The notes under the pieces are model-generated. The model saw only the letters and a list, made by a program, of their open reading frames with translations, did no database searches and was not told the origin of the DNA. From NCBI GenBank assembly GCA_950097015.1, contig CATNEN010000002.1, forward strand, positions 8,943,501 through 9,007,500: a stretch of 64,000 bases of DNA. Reading direction: 5' to 3'. How positions within the stretch are numbered: position 1 is the first letter of the stretch; every line of letters starts with the position of its first letter. The DNA is from Macrostomum hystrix. Its lineage: Eukaryota; Platyhelminthes; Macrostomidae. Shown here in pieces: positions 54,728 to 64,000 of this stretch. Position numbers and translations under genes: made by a program.

Positions 54728-55775
54728 AAATAGTGGACGGCTGGAGATTGGTAATGAGAGTGACAGTGGACGGCTGGAGATTGGTAATGAGAGTGACAGT
54801 GGACGGCTGGAGATTGGTAATGAGAGTGACAGTGGACGGCTGGAGATTGGTAATGAGAGTGACAGTGGACGGCTGGAGATTGGTAATGAGAGTGACAGTG
54901 GACGGCTGGAGATTGGTAATGAGAGTGACAGTGGACGGCTGGAGATTGGTAATGAGAGTGACAGTGGACGGCTGGAGATTGGTAATGAGAGTGACAGTGG
55001 ACGGCTGGAGATTGGTAATGAGAGTGACAGTGGACGGCTGGAGATTGGTAATGAGACTGACAGTGGGGAGGCAAGGGATTGGTAATGAGAGTGACAGTGG
55101 AAGGCACGGGATTGGTAATGAGAGTGACAGTGGGGAGGCAAGGGATTGGTAATGAGAGTGACAGTGGAAGGCACGGGATTGGTAATGAGAGTGACAGTGG
55201 GGAGGCAAGGGATTGGTAATGAGAGTGACAGTGGAAGGCACGGGATTGGTAATGAGAGTGACAGTGGAAGGCAAGGGATTGGTAATGAGAGTGACAGTGG
55301 GGAGGCAAGGGATTGGTAATGAGAGTGACAGTGGAAGGCAAGGGATTGGTAATGAGAGTGACAGTGGAAGGCAAGGGATTGGTAATGAGAGTGACACTGG
55401 AAGGCAAGGGATTGGTAATGAGAGTGACAGTGGAAGGCAAGGGATTGGTAATGAGAGTGACAGTGGAGAGGCATGGGATTGGTAATGAGAGTGACAGTGG
55501 GGAGGCATGGGATTGGTAATGAGAGTGACAGTGGGGAGGCATGGGATTGGTAATGAGAGTGACAGTGGGGAGGATTGGGATTGGTAATGAGAGTGACAGT
55601 GGGGAGGCATGGGATTGGTAATGAGAGTGACAGTGGAGAGGCATGGGATTGGTAATGAGAGTGACAGTGGGGAGGCATGGGATTGGTAATGAGAGTGACA
55701 GTGGGGAGGCATGGGATTGGTTATGAGAGTGACAGTGGGGAGGATTGGGATTGGTAATGAGAGTGACAGTGGGGT
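54728..55775. repeat. 33/34-bp minisatellite with two unit types
   Basis: 54728-55055 is a near-perfect 33-bp array (GATTGGTAATGAGAGTGACA plus GTGGACGGCTGGA). From 55055 to 55775 a GGGGAGGCA(A/T)GG variant replaces the GGACGGCTGG half, with 33- and 34-bp units mixed. Confidence 0.96.
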
Positions 55776-55779
55776 GACC

Positions 55780-56190
55780 AGCTCAGTGTCTTGTCAGATA
55801 TCAAATGAACTCAGTTGTTGATTGCTTTTCTGCTCAGGGATTTATTTGAGTACACTTAAGCACCTCTTCCTGCCTAGCAGGGAAGTATGAAAGCTTGGAG
55901 CAGGAATTCTGCATATTAGAGTCGCAGTTCTTTGCCACAATTCACTCACCGTCTGAGAATGCAGTGCTCAACCTAGTCAAGGCACTTTAAATTGCGGTTC
56001 AGTGTTAGTACAGCTGATCAGGCCACAGTTCTGGAGCACTTTTGCGCTGACAACTCTAGCCAAGCGTTCGTAAGCAGGCAGTGAACTTTATTTTCAGAAA
56101 ATAGGAGTGGACCTACTGGCCATGCAGAGCTGTCACACCATGTGCAGTTACTGAGGCTTTACTGGAAACTACAGGTGGAAACCACCACAA
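55780..56190. other. Spacer between two minisatellites
   Basis: No gene, RNA or mobile element recognised. Confidence 0.4.
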
Positions 56191-56194
56191 GTAA

Positions 56195-56740
56195 AAAATT
56201 ACTCAGACACTCACCGAACAGCTGCTAATCTGTTAGGCATTCACAGTTGAACAGCTGCTAATCTGTTAGACATCCACAGTTAGAACAGCTGCTAATCTGT
56301 TAGACATCCACAGTTGAACAGATGCCAATCTGTTAGACATCCACAGTTGAACAGCTGCCAATCTGTTAGACATCTACAGTTGAACAGATTCCAATCTGTT
56401 AGACATCCACAGTTGAACAGATGCCAATCTGTTAGACATTCACAGTTAGAACAGCTGCCAATCTGTTAGACATCCACAGTTGAACAGATGCCAATCTGTT
56501 AGACATTCACAGTTAGAACAGCTGCTAATCTGTTAGACATCCACAGTTGAACAGCTGCCAATCTGTTAGACATTCACAGTTAGAACAGCTGCTAATCTGT
56601 TAGACATCCACAGTTAAAATAGCTGCTAATCTATTAGACATCCACAGTTGAACAGCTGCCAATCTGTTAGACATCCACAGTTGAACAGCTGCCAATCTGT
56701 TAGACATCCACAGTTGAACAGCTGCTAATCTGTTCCACAG
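56195..56740. repeat. 33-35-bp minisatellite
   Basis: About 15 units of CAGTTGAACAGCTGCTAATC plus TGTTAGACATCCA. Some have GTTAGAACAG or GATGCC instead. Confidence 0.94.
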
Positions 56741-57101
56741 GATGATGCGAATTTACGAAGTTAAAAATAGAACCGGGCCCCACCGCTAGTCTGCAGTTTT
56801 GTATTGCAGAAATGTTTAGTTCGGTCTCGCCCATAGATTAAAGGCAGAATCAGTTGCACAAGCAGCAGCTTGAGGTCTAGACGACATCTATTCTAGCGCA
56901 TTGGCCAACCGAGTCCGTATGCTCGGCAGTGCGGAAGCGGTATCGACTCAAGCTCTATAACTCAAAACTCAAAACTCGACTCAAAACTATAAAATAGTAG
57001 GCGGCCCTTGGAGCATGGGCTGACCGGCATTTGGCTCGCCCTGTAATTGCCGAGCCTGCAATTCACAAAAGCTGCTCCGAAGAAGCCACCGACTCACAAG
57101 A

Positions 57102-58622
57102 ATGACGACCTCCGCTGACTGCCAGAACTCCGCCACCGCGATCTTCGACACGACCGCGCCAGCGAACGACTGTGACAGCGTCTGCAGCACACTCTCCGAC
57201 TGCTCCCTCATTCACTGCAGGCGCAGCTTTCACCGGCGTCCACGGGGCAGAAGTCGGCCTGAACCGGCGCCGAAGCCATCCCCGCCGCTGCCACCGCCGC
57301 CCCCGTCTCCGCCAGTGCAGGGAACACCGCCTGAGCAATCCTTCTCGCCGCCGCTGCCGTCACCGCCGCCGTCTGCTTGGTGCCAGGATTCCGACAGTCG
57401 AGTCTTAAAAATCAAAGCCAGCGCGGATGACAACTTAAAAGCAGACGACATCGATTTGGACGCGGTCAGCAGCCTAAGCGGCGCCAGCAGCTTAAGCCGC
57501 CTGTCGGAGGACCGCGCCAGCTACCGCACGACTGTCATGCAGCAGTTTGAGACTGAGCTCAGCAGGCTTGAGCTGGCGGTGGCTCAGCGGATCCGGGCTA
57601 GCGGAGGCCGAGTCATCGCAGGGGACTCCTGCAACCCAGCGGCTGGTGGCAGCGTCTACTCGGTGGTGAAGAGCGGCTGCCTCAGCCTGCTGCTCAGCCG
57701 CGTTCTGCCGCCGATCCTGGAACGCTTCGAGCAACGCCTCATCGGCAGCCTGCTGACCGCGGGTCTCCTGTCCGCTGACCAAGCACAGCGGCCGACTTCT
57801 AGCGCCACCTCGGAAACCACCGTCTCCGGTCCGCAGCCGCCTCCGAAGCCGGCGCCAAGGCGGAAGAGAAACTCGGCGGCTGTCCCGAATATGCCAGTGA
57901 GGACCGATGTCTCGACGGCCGCCTTCAAGCAGCTCCACCAGCCGCAGCTGCCGTGCGCCCTTCAGCACCGCGTTGCCTCGCCCTACTTCGCGGCAGAGTC
58001 AAACCATCGGCTCTTCCACCAGCATCCGCTGACAGTTAGGAACAACTCCAGCCTTTCCAAGACTTCTACGACACCTTCTTTGCCACCGCGGCCGCAGCAG
58101 CCGCCGCCGCCACCGCCCCCGCCGAAGCATCAGCAGCACACTCTAATCTCAGTCTCACCGTCAAAGGCCACCGCCACCGCAGCCCTCCGCGACCCGTTCC
58201 GGAAGTCCCCGCCGCGGTACAGATCGCGCAGCGGACCCGTTGCGAGGTCTGCTGCCACATCCTTGTGCGACATCGTACACGCCTTCTCGGTGCCCGACAG
58301 CCCGGCTCTGCGGCAGATCCTCAGCGACCCGGCGGATCGCAAAGTGAAGAGCATCAGCCAGCGCTACGGCTGCTTCATCGGCGTCTTCCAGCGCTCCAAC
58401 AAGCGGCCCAGCCGCGTCTCCCTGCACCGGGTGGTCGTCCGAGCGCCAGGCGAGAAGGCCCTCCGGATGTGCCTGAACGCTTTGGACAGCGGGCTCGGCT
58501 GGGATCTGAGCTCGCAGTTCATCAAGAAGTCGGGCACGGCCTCGGCTGCGTGCAGCAGCTTCGCAGTGCAGCCGAGGCAGGCGAGTCAGTTGAGTTCAAT
58601 CAAAAATGTCGAATATTCTTGA
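57102..58622 (+). CDS. Proline-rich protein with a degenerate KH-like domain
   Basis: One uninterrupted 506-codon frame from ATG at 57102 to TGA, GC-rich and without internal repeats of minisatellite type, so probably a real single-exon coding region. Layout: Cys-rich N-terminus (about 8-40), Pro-rich segment (about 48-95), a helical region (about 140-225, ETELSRLELAVAQRIRASGG), a second Pro-rich region with poly-Pro (about 325-345), and a C-terminal module (about 389-475) with RKVKSISQRYGCFIGVFQR, HRVVVRAPGEKALRMCLNAL. This has the KH order of beta and alpha elements, but DPADR replaces the GxxG loop needed for RNA binding. I do not recognise an orthologue. Function unknown; RNA-related scaffold is a guess. 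Confidence 0.65.
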   Translation: MTTSADCQNSATAIFDTTAPANDCDSVCSTLSDCSLIHCRRSFHRRPRGRSRPEPAPKPSPPLPPPPPSPPVQGTPPEQSFSPPLPSPPPSAWCQDSDSRVLKIKASADDNLKADDIDLDAVSSLSGASSLSRLSEDRASYRTTVMQQFETELSRLELAVAQRIRASGGRVIAGDSCNPAAGGSVYSVVKSGCLSLLLSRVLPPILERFEQRLIGSLLTAGLLSADQAQRPTSSATSETTVSGPQPPPKPAPRRKRNSAAVPNMPVRTDVSTAAFKQLHQPQLPCALQHRVASPYFAAESNHRLFHQHPLTVRNNSSLSKTSTTPSLPPRPQQPPPPPPPPKHQQHTLISVSPSKATATAALRDPFRKSPPRYRSRSGPVARSAATSLCDIVHAFSVPDSPALRQILSDPADRKVKSISQRYGCFIGVFQRSNKRPSRVSLHRVVVRAPGEKALRMCLNALDSGLGWDLSSQFIKKSGTASAACSSFAVQPRQASQLSSIKNVEYS

Positions 58623-59080
58623 ATTTCTGCATTGCATTTTTTGTGTGTCGTCGTGCGTCGCTGTTGAAGAACAGCAGCTTACTTTAACTGACCGATCTGT
58701 CCTTTGTCCATGCCGCTGTTTTAGTTTGGTACAGTACAGTGCAGGTGCCAAGCGTGCGCGCGAGTTCTGTGACTTAAATGACCAAAAAACTATGACAGTA
58801 GGTCTAGTGACGTCACAAATCCCTAACCGTTTATTCCCCAGCAAGAAAAGCCGACAGCTCCTTGACCAGTTCAGATTTTTGCTTATTTTTAACCCCAATT
58901 TCTATAGCAGTCTTTGTACCTGTTTATTTTGTTTTCACTTCGGTGCCTGATTTGAGTTCCCCGCAGGCAAGGCCCAGGGTTCAGGCTTCTCTTAATTCCA
59001 TTTTGTGCATAGCTTAATCAGTTACATTTGTCATCATCGCCTATAACTGACGCATCAGGTTGAATTTCAACGCGTGACAA
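58623..59080. other. 3' region of the KH-like gene
   Basis: No further gene recognised. Likely 3'UTR and spacer. Confidence 0.4.
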
Positions 59081-59084
59081 ACCC

Positions 59085-59545
59085 GAGTGACTCACCTGAG
59101 TGACACACCGGAGTGATAATACCCGAGTGACACACCTGAGTGACACACCTGAGTGATAATACCCGAGTGACACACCTGAGTGACACACCGGAGTGATAAT
59201 ACCCGAGTGACACACCGGAGTGACACACCTGAGTGATAATACCTGAGTGACACACCTGAGTGACACACCGGAGTGATAATACCCGAGTGACACACCGGAG
59301 TGATAATACCCGAGTGACACACCGGAGTGATAATACCCGAGTGACACACCGGAGTGACACACCTGAGTGATAATACCCGAGTGACACACCTGAGTGACAC
59401 ACCTGAGTGACACACCTGAGTGACTCACCTGAGTGACACACCTGAGTGACTCACCCGAGTGACACACCTGAGTGACTCACCCGAGTGACACACCTGAGTG
59501 ACACACCTGAGTGACTCACCTGAGTGACACACCTGAGTGACGCCC
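59085..59545. repeat. 11/28-bp GAGTGACAC-type minisatellite
   Basis: Units alternate GAGTGACACACC and GAGTGATAATACCC in an irregular order. Minus-strand open frames (repeated CHSGVSLRCVTQV) come from the period only. Confidence 0.93.
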
Positions 59546-60400
59546 CATTGTTCCCTCTCTGCAAGAAGCAAAGAAAGGCCAGCAGTCTTGAAAGCAAAGC
59601 GTAGCAACATGTCTAGTCTTTCTTCAATAAGTTTTTTGTTTCGTAGCGGCAGTGTGAAAGTGCACGAGCTGAAGGCGCTGAAGGCGAGCATTTTGCAACG
59701 AAAACAATTTTTCTCGGTTGAAATTTGTTTACAAACGAAAAATAAACTCTACAGGCTCAAGACCTAGTCGATTAGTTACTTCGCCTATACATGAACTGAA
59801 CAAACCTCTCGAGTGCTTTGCTAATTTCGCATTTTTTTAACCAGAAACATAACACAAACTAAGTGCACTCTAATTTAAGGGTCTGCGAGTTTGACCAAAG
59901 AAAAATAAATTTGAAACAAAGCAGAACAAATTTCGAAAACGCAACCAGTGAATTTGATCAGAGTTCAGTTAAACAAAAATGCAAATTTTTGTGCTTGAAT
60001 TCAAATAAACAGTTTCTTTAAAAAGGGTCACTTTAGAACCCCAGCAACAGTAGTGGCTGTTGGATACCAAAGATACTCTCAGACACTACTCCACACACTA
60101 CTCACAGTAGAAATGCTTGCTTTGATCAGGACATTCAGGAATCCATTAACTTTTTTATAACGAGCTTTGCTTTTCTGTACCAAATAAGAAATTAGTGGCA
60201 TCCGTGGCAAACACTTTTGTTGCTAAGGGCACCTTGTACGGCAAGACGTCAAAGACCAGAATAATAAAACAGAGTTTTTTGCGAATGCATCAACCAATTC
60301 AAGTATAATTTAATGTTCGAACAACAAAATAACGAAGCCGACTGGTAAATAATGAAATCTGGGCCCCGTAACCACGGAAAACACACGCGTTGCTAGGCAT
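59546..60400. other. AT-rich spacer, no gene recognised
   Basis: Region between the minisatellite and the last exon of the minus-strand nuclear-receptor-like gene. Nothing identified beyond short open frames. Confidence 0.4.
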
Positions 60401-63400
60401 CTAGGACGCGCTTCCTCTACCACCGTTGCCAGGCGACCGGCAGGCGGCTGCAACGGAAGATGCCGGGGTCACCGCACTTGAATTTGTCGAGTTTGCTGAG
60501 CTAGTCGTCGCTGTGGTCGGAGTCGCCGAAATCGCCGGTGAGACGGAGGCGACGTTGCCGATGACAGCTGCGGAGCTGCATCCGGGCGCTGAGGCGAGGA
60601 GTGCGGCCATGAGCTGCGCCTGCTGATCCGGCCGGGCCTTCTCCAGCGCTCCGGCGGCGGTGCGAAACGCGCGCAGGGCGGGCAGCAGGCGCGGCTGATT
60701 CTCCAGACGGGCCACGACCTCTGCGGATGGGGCGGGCGGAGCTGCTGTCACTGCTACTATGACTCAACATATGGTGGAATAAATTTGAGGGCTCAAGCCT
60801 TTTTATTATCGTTTCTCATTGTCCACAGTCCTCCACCTGACAGTTTTCAAAACCCACAGACTTCGAACTGACATTTTCCATGACTTGAAATCATTAGTAA
60901 TTTTTTAGAGTTAAAGCTTTCGCATAACCGCTTCTGTAACTTACTACTGCAAGTATGACTCAACTTATGATTCGACTTGTAAAGTTTTTCGCATGGCATT
61001 TCTGCATAACGTCAGGTCGTGTGACCCAGTCCTAAATCTAGTTCTAGTCTCCACCTGAAAAGCAACTGTCTAATTAGTTTGTTGCTATCCAAGTTTTCCA
61101 AGTGTTTTCTGCCTGTCTCTCTTCTATGCTTCTAAATTCCTAAGTGTTCTCAGGCATTGTGCCATGGCATTGCCGCCACCACCACCTCCCCAAACAGCCT
61201 CCTGCACGTGTCTGAGAAATCTGTCCACTGATCTTCTGCACGTTTCATTGCGGCCAACAGCTGAGTGCGCTGTGAGTCGGGCCCCTCACGCAATGACCCT
61301 CGACAGCAGTCAGTATCACATTGGAGCTGTCTAGGACAATGGCAGGGACGAACCCTGCCTTCTCTGAGTTAGATTATTTGTGCAACTGTCTATACCCGGC
61401 GCATTGTGCTGCATCTGAGTGAAGGAGCTTTTATCATTGTCACGGGTCGCATAACTACCCGATCCGAAACTCTGAATACCGACTCAAACTCATCAGCCCC
61501 AGCTCAGTATTCTCAGGCACTGGCCATTGTGCTTTGGCCATTGTGCTATTCTCAGGCACTGGCCATTGTGCTTTGGCCATTGTGCTAAGGCGAGACACGC
61601 GAAAAAAACTGATGGGTCAGAAATTCGAATGACAAAAACATTTTATCTAAACTGATGCTGGTGCGAATGATCTCATGACTCATAATTGAGTGCTCAAATA
61701 GTCACTTACGATCCTCAGAGTGGCTGCTGAGCAGGAAGATGAAGTCGCTGATCACATCCTTGCGCGAGTTGAAGACCACATCAAGAATGACGGAACAGAA
61801 TTCGGCCATTTCGGCAACCAGATTGTCTGCGAGATTCAGCATGGTGGTTTTTACCGTGAATCTGCTCATAGAATCTCACTGGTCATAGAATCTCACTGCT
61901 CATAGAATCTCACTGGTCATAGAATCTCACTGCTCATAGAATCTCACTGCTCATAGAATCTCACTGCTCATAGAATCTCACTGGTCATAGAATCTCACTG
62001 CTCATAGAATCTCACTGCTCATAGAATCTCACTGCTCATAGAATCTCACTGCTCATAGAATTCACTGCTCATAGAATCTCACTGCTCATAGAATCTCACT
62101 GCTCATAGAATCTCACTGCTCATAGAATTCGCTGCTCATAGAATCTCATTGGTCATAGAAGAATCTCACTGCTCATAGAATTCGCTGCTCATAGAATCTC
62201 ATTGGTCATAGAAGAATCTCACTGCTCATAGAATCTCACTGGTCATAGAATCTCACTGCTCATAGAATCTCACTGCTCATAGAATCTCACTGGTCATAGA
62301 ATCTCATTGGTCATAGAATCTCACTGGTCATAGAATCTCACTGCTCATAGAATCTCACTGCTCATAGAATCTCACTGCTCATAGAATCTTACTGCTCATA
62401 GAATTCACTTCTCATAGAATCTCACTGCTCATAGAATCTCACTGCTCATAGAATCTCACTGCTCATAGAATTCGCTGCTCATAGAATCTCATTGGTCATA
62501 GAAGAATCTCACTGCTCATAGAATTCGCTGCTCATAGAATCTCATTGGTCATAGAAGAATCTCACTGCTCATAGAATCTCACTGGTCATAGAATCTCACT
62601 GCTCATAGAATCTCACTGCTCATAGAATCTCACTGGTCATAGAATCTCACTGGTCATAGAATCTCACTGCTCATGGAATCTCACTGCTCATAGAATCTCA
62701 CTGCTCATGGAATCTCACTGCTCATAGAATCTCACTGCTCATGGAATCTCACTGGTCATAATCCTACTCTCATCAGCCTGTCATCTCCGTTGATCCCGGT
62801 ACTCACTCATCCTTCCGTCGCAGTCGGCGATGTCCTGCCTTCTGTCAGCCGAGCATCGTCTGAGTCGACAGCCCAGCTCGAAGGCCAGGTGGCTCATTGA
62901 ACTGGTTCCGGCCTGGCGCAGAGTCTGCGAGCTCAGCAGGAACTGGCGAGTCAGCGACAGCAGCAGGATGTGCTTCCAGTTGGCGAATGCGGCACCGCTG
63001 TTACCGACGTCACTGTCCCGGCTCCAGCGCAGGATGCACATCAGGCAGACCTTCTCCAGCTCCGTCACGCAGCTCGCCGGGTCGTCAGACTTGTCCATGG
63101 CCTCGCGCACCAGCTCCAAGCTGATTGGCAGCGAGTGAGACATGCCGCTGGATAAAAGGCGCAGCGCCAACGAAGGATCGGAGCAATCGTTGAGCAGCTG
63201 CTGCTGATGGGGTTGAGGATGCGCTGAATATGGCTGCTGCTGCTGCTGCTGCTGCAGAATTCCTCCAGCAAAGTGAGGCCGCAGCATGCCGCCGTTCATC
63301 ATGGGTGGAGGCGGCGGAGGAGAGTAGTACAGTGCAGCGCAGGAGCCCGCGGCCGACGGCGGCTGCGCCTGCGGCGGCGGTCGCAGCGGTGGCGGCGGCA

Positions 63401-64000
63401 GCTGCGGCAGAATCCGGCCATTGGGCGCGGGACTCCCAGACGCTGTTGAAGTGTAGCCAAGGAGACCTGGCGGCAGCGGCAGCGGTGGCTGTTGTGGCGA
63501 AGGCGGCTGCTGGAAGTAGCGATGACTGGCGGTTGCCGCTGCCATGAACGCAGCGTCTGGCACACCGAGACTGGAGGGCAGGCGCGGTGGCTGCAGGGGA
63601 CCGCGAAGGCCGTAGGCAGGGTCCCTATGTGGTGGCGGCGGCGGCGGCGGCGGCAGCGGCTGCCGATATGCGAAGCCGGCCGCCGTAGCGAAATTGCTCG
63701 GAAACGGCGGTCCGACGGAGCTCGCCGCGGCGGCTGCCACAGCGGCGGCTGCAGCGGCGGCGGCTGATCTTTTCACTGCGGCTGTCGAGGCGCTCTCGGC
63801 GGGTCCGGCTGCCATCTGCCTGGCTGTCTTGTGGATTCGCGCTGACCCGGTTGAGGTCCTCGACTGATGCGGCTGCAGCATCGCCGGCTGCGACGGCTGC
63901 TGCCTCAGCTGCTGAAAGTCCTTCTTTGTCAAAGAATCCTCCTTGGACTGCACCGCAGTCTGGTGGTGTCTTGCGGCGTCTCCGCAGGCCTCAGATCGAG
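60401..64000 (-). CDS. Putative divergent nuclear hormone receptor, ligand-binding region (5' end off window)
   Basis: Three minus-strand exons: 64000 or beyond-62807, 61826-61710 and 60720-60401 (TGA). Donors are GTGAGT and GTAAGT, and phase 1 is maintained at both joins. The first exon is long and low-complexity (poly-Ala, poly-Pro, poly-Gln hinge) and then becomes helical. VTELEKVCLMCILRWSR, FANWKHILLLSLTRQFLLSS resembles helices 3-5 of NR2-group receptors. Exon 2 (NLVAEMAEFCSVILDVV, DVISDFIFLLSSHSED) and exon 3 (RLENQPRLLPALRAF, RPDQQAQLMAALLAS) resemble helices 7-10. No AF-2 helix follows; the protein ends in a Ser/Thr/Ala-rich tail. The zinc-finger DNA-binding domain would lie beyond the right edge. 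Identity rests on helix pattern, not on diagnostic residues. Confidence 0.45.
61860..62758. repeat. 17-bp minisatellite in the nuclear-receptor-like intron
   Basis: About 52 units of CTCATAGAATCTCACTG with GGTCAT, TTCGCTG and AGAAGAATC variants. A roughly 340-bp block order (variant pattern around 62050-62330) is repeated around 62400-62650, a higher-order duplication. Confidence 0.96.

Noticed and set aside
54628-55712. Three 330-codon minus-strand ORFs (CHSHYQS repeats)
   Set aside because: All three frames of one 33/34-bp repeat are open, which real coding sequence would not be.
57492-57968. Minus-strand ORFs opposite the KH-like gene
   Set aside because: Mirror frames of GC-rich coding sequence, without recognisable motifs.
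59018-59691. Minus-strand ORFs with CHSGVSLRCVTQV repeats
   Set aside because: Minisatellite periodicity; no flanking domain.
1-64000. CRISPR array among the direct repeats
   Set aside because: The repeats are contiguous tandem units without unique spacers, in a eukaryotic genome.

Overview
This is metazoan nuclear DNA. Genes are broken by GT-AG introns, coding exons are GC-rich against AT-rich spacers, and the proteins are animal ones: eIF2A, RPL27A, an Olig-type bHLH factor, CoREST, a TMCC coiled-coil membrane protein, an acetylcholine-binding protein and STING-like domains. The soluble acetylcholine-binding protein, acceptor-like AG dinucleotides placed just before start codons (as in spliced-leader trans-splicing) and the very heavy minisatellite load suggest a spiralian invertebrate. 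A free-living flatworm, annelid or mollusc would fit. I cannot name the species.

Layout. 0.03-6.8 kb: one 88-bp satellite array, probably inside or just before intron 1 of eIF2A. 7.5-10.7 kb: eIF2A (+). 12.3-13.0 kb: RPL27A (+). 15.1-16.0 kb: Olig-like bHLH (-). 18.4-20.1 kb: S10 serine carboxypeptidase (+). 21.8-23.0 kb and 38.6-40.0 kb: two inverted copies of a Pro/Gln-rich gene. They bracket a 15.6-kb segment holding two STING-like modules (23.8-30.9 and 32.5-35.2 kb, +), each followed by an alpha/beta domain that looks TIR-like, plus a P-element-type transposase remnant and a small lectin-like gene (37.1-38.0 kb, -). 40.1-41.6 kb: soluble acetylcholine-binding protein (-). 44.2-48.2 kb: CoREST (-). 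50.4-52.9 kb: TMCC (+), head-to-head with CoREST. 57.1-58.6 kb: single-exon proline-rich protein with a degenerate KH-like domain (+). 60.4-64.0 kb: probable divergent nuclear receptor (-), running off the right edge.

Roughly a quarter or more of the window is minisatellite. There are more than twenty arrays with units of about 15-88 bp, nearly all in introns or spacers, each with its own unrelated unit. At least two tRNA-derived SINE families are present; one copy of each has clear target-site duplications. A hAT-like terminus is also visible.

The most notable content is the STING locus. Two paralogous STING ligand-binding domains lie in tandem, each joined by phase-compatible exons to a TIR-like domain, and the pair sits between inverted repeats. 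The first copy has a frameshift and is followed directly by a transposase remnant. Exon structures were worked out by hand from splice sites, reading phase and remembered family motifs. No database search was run.
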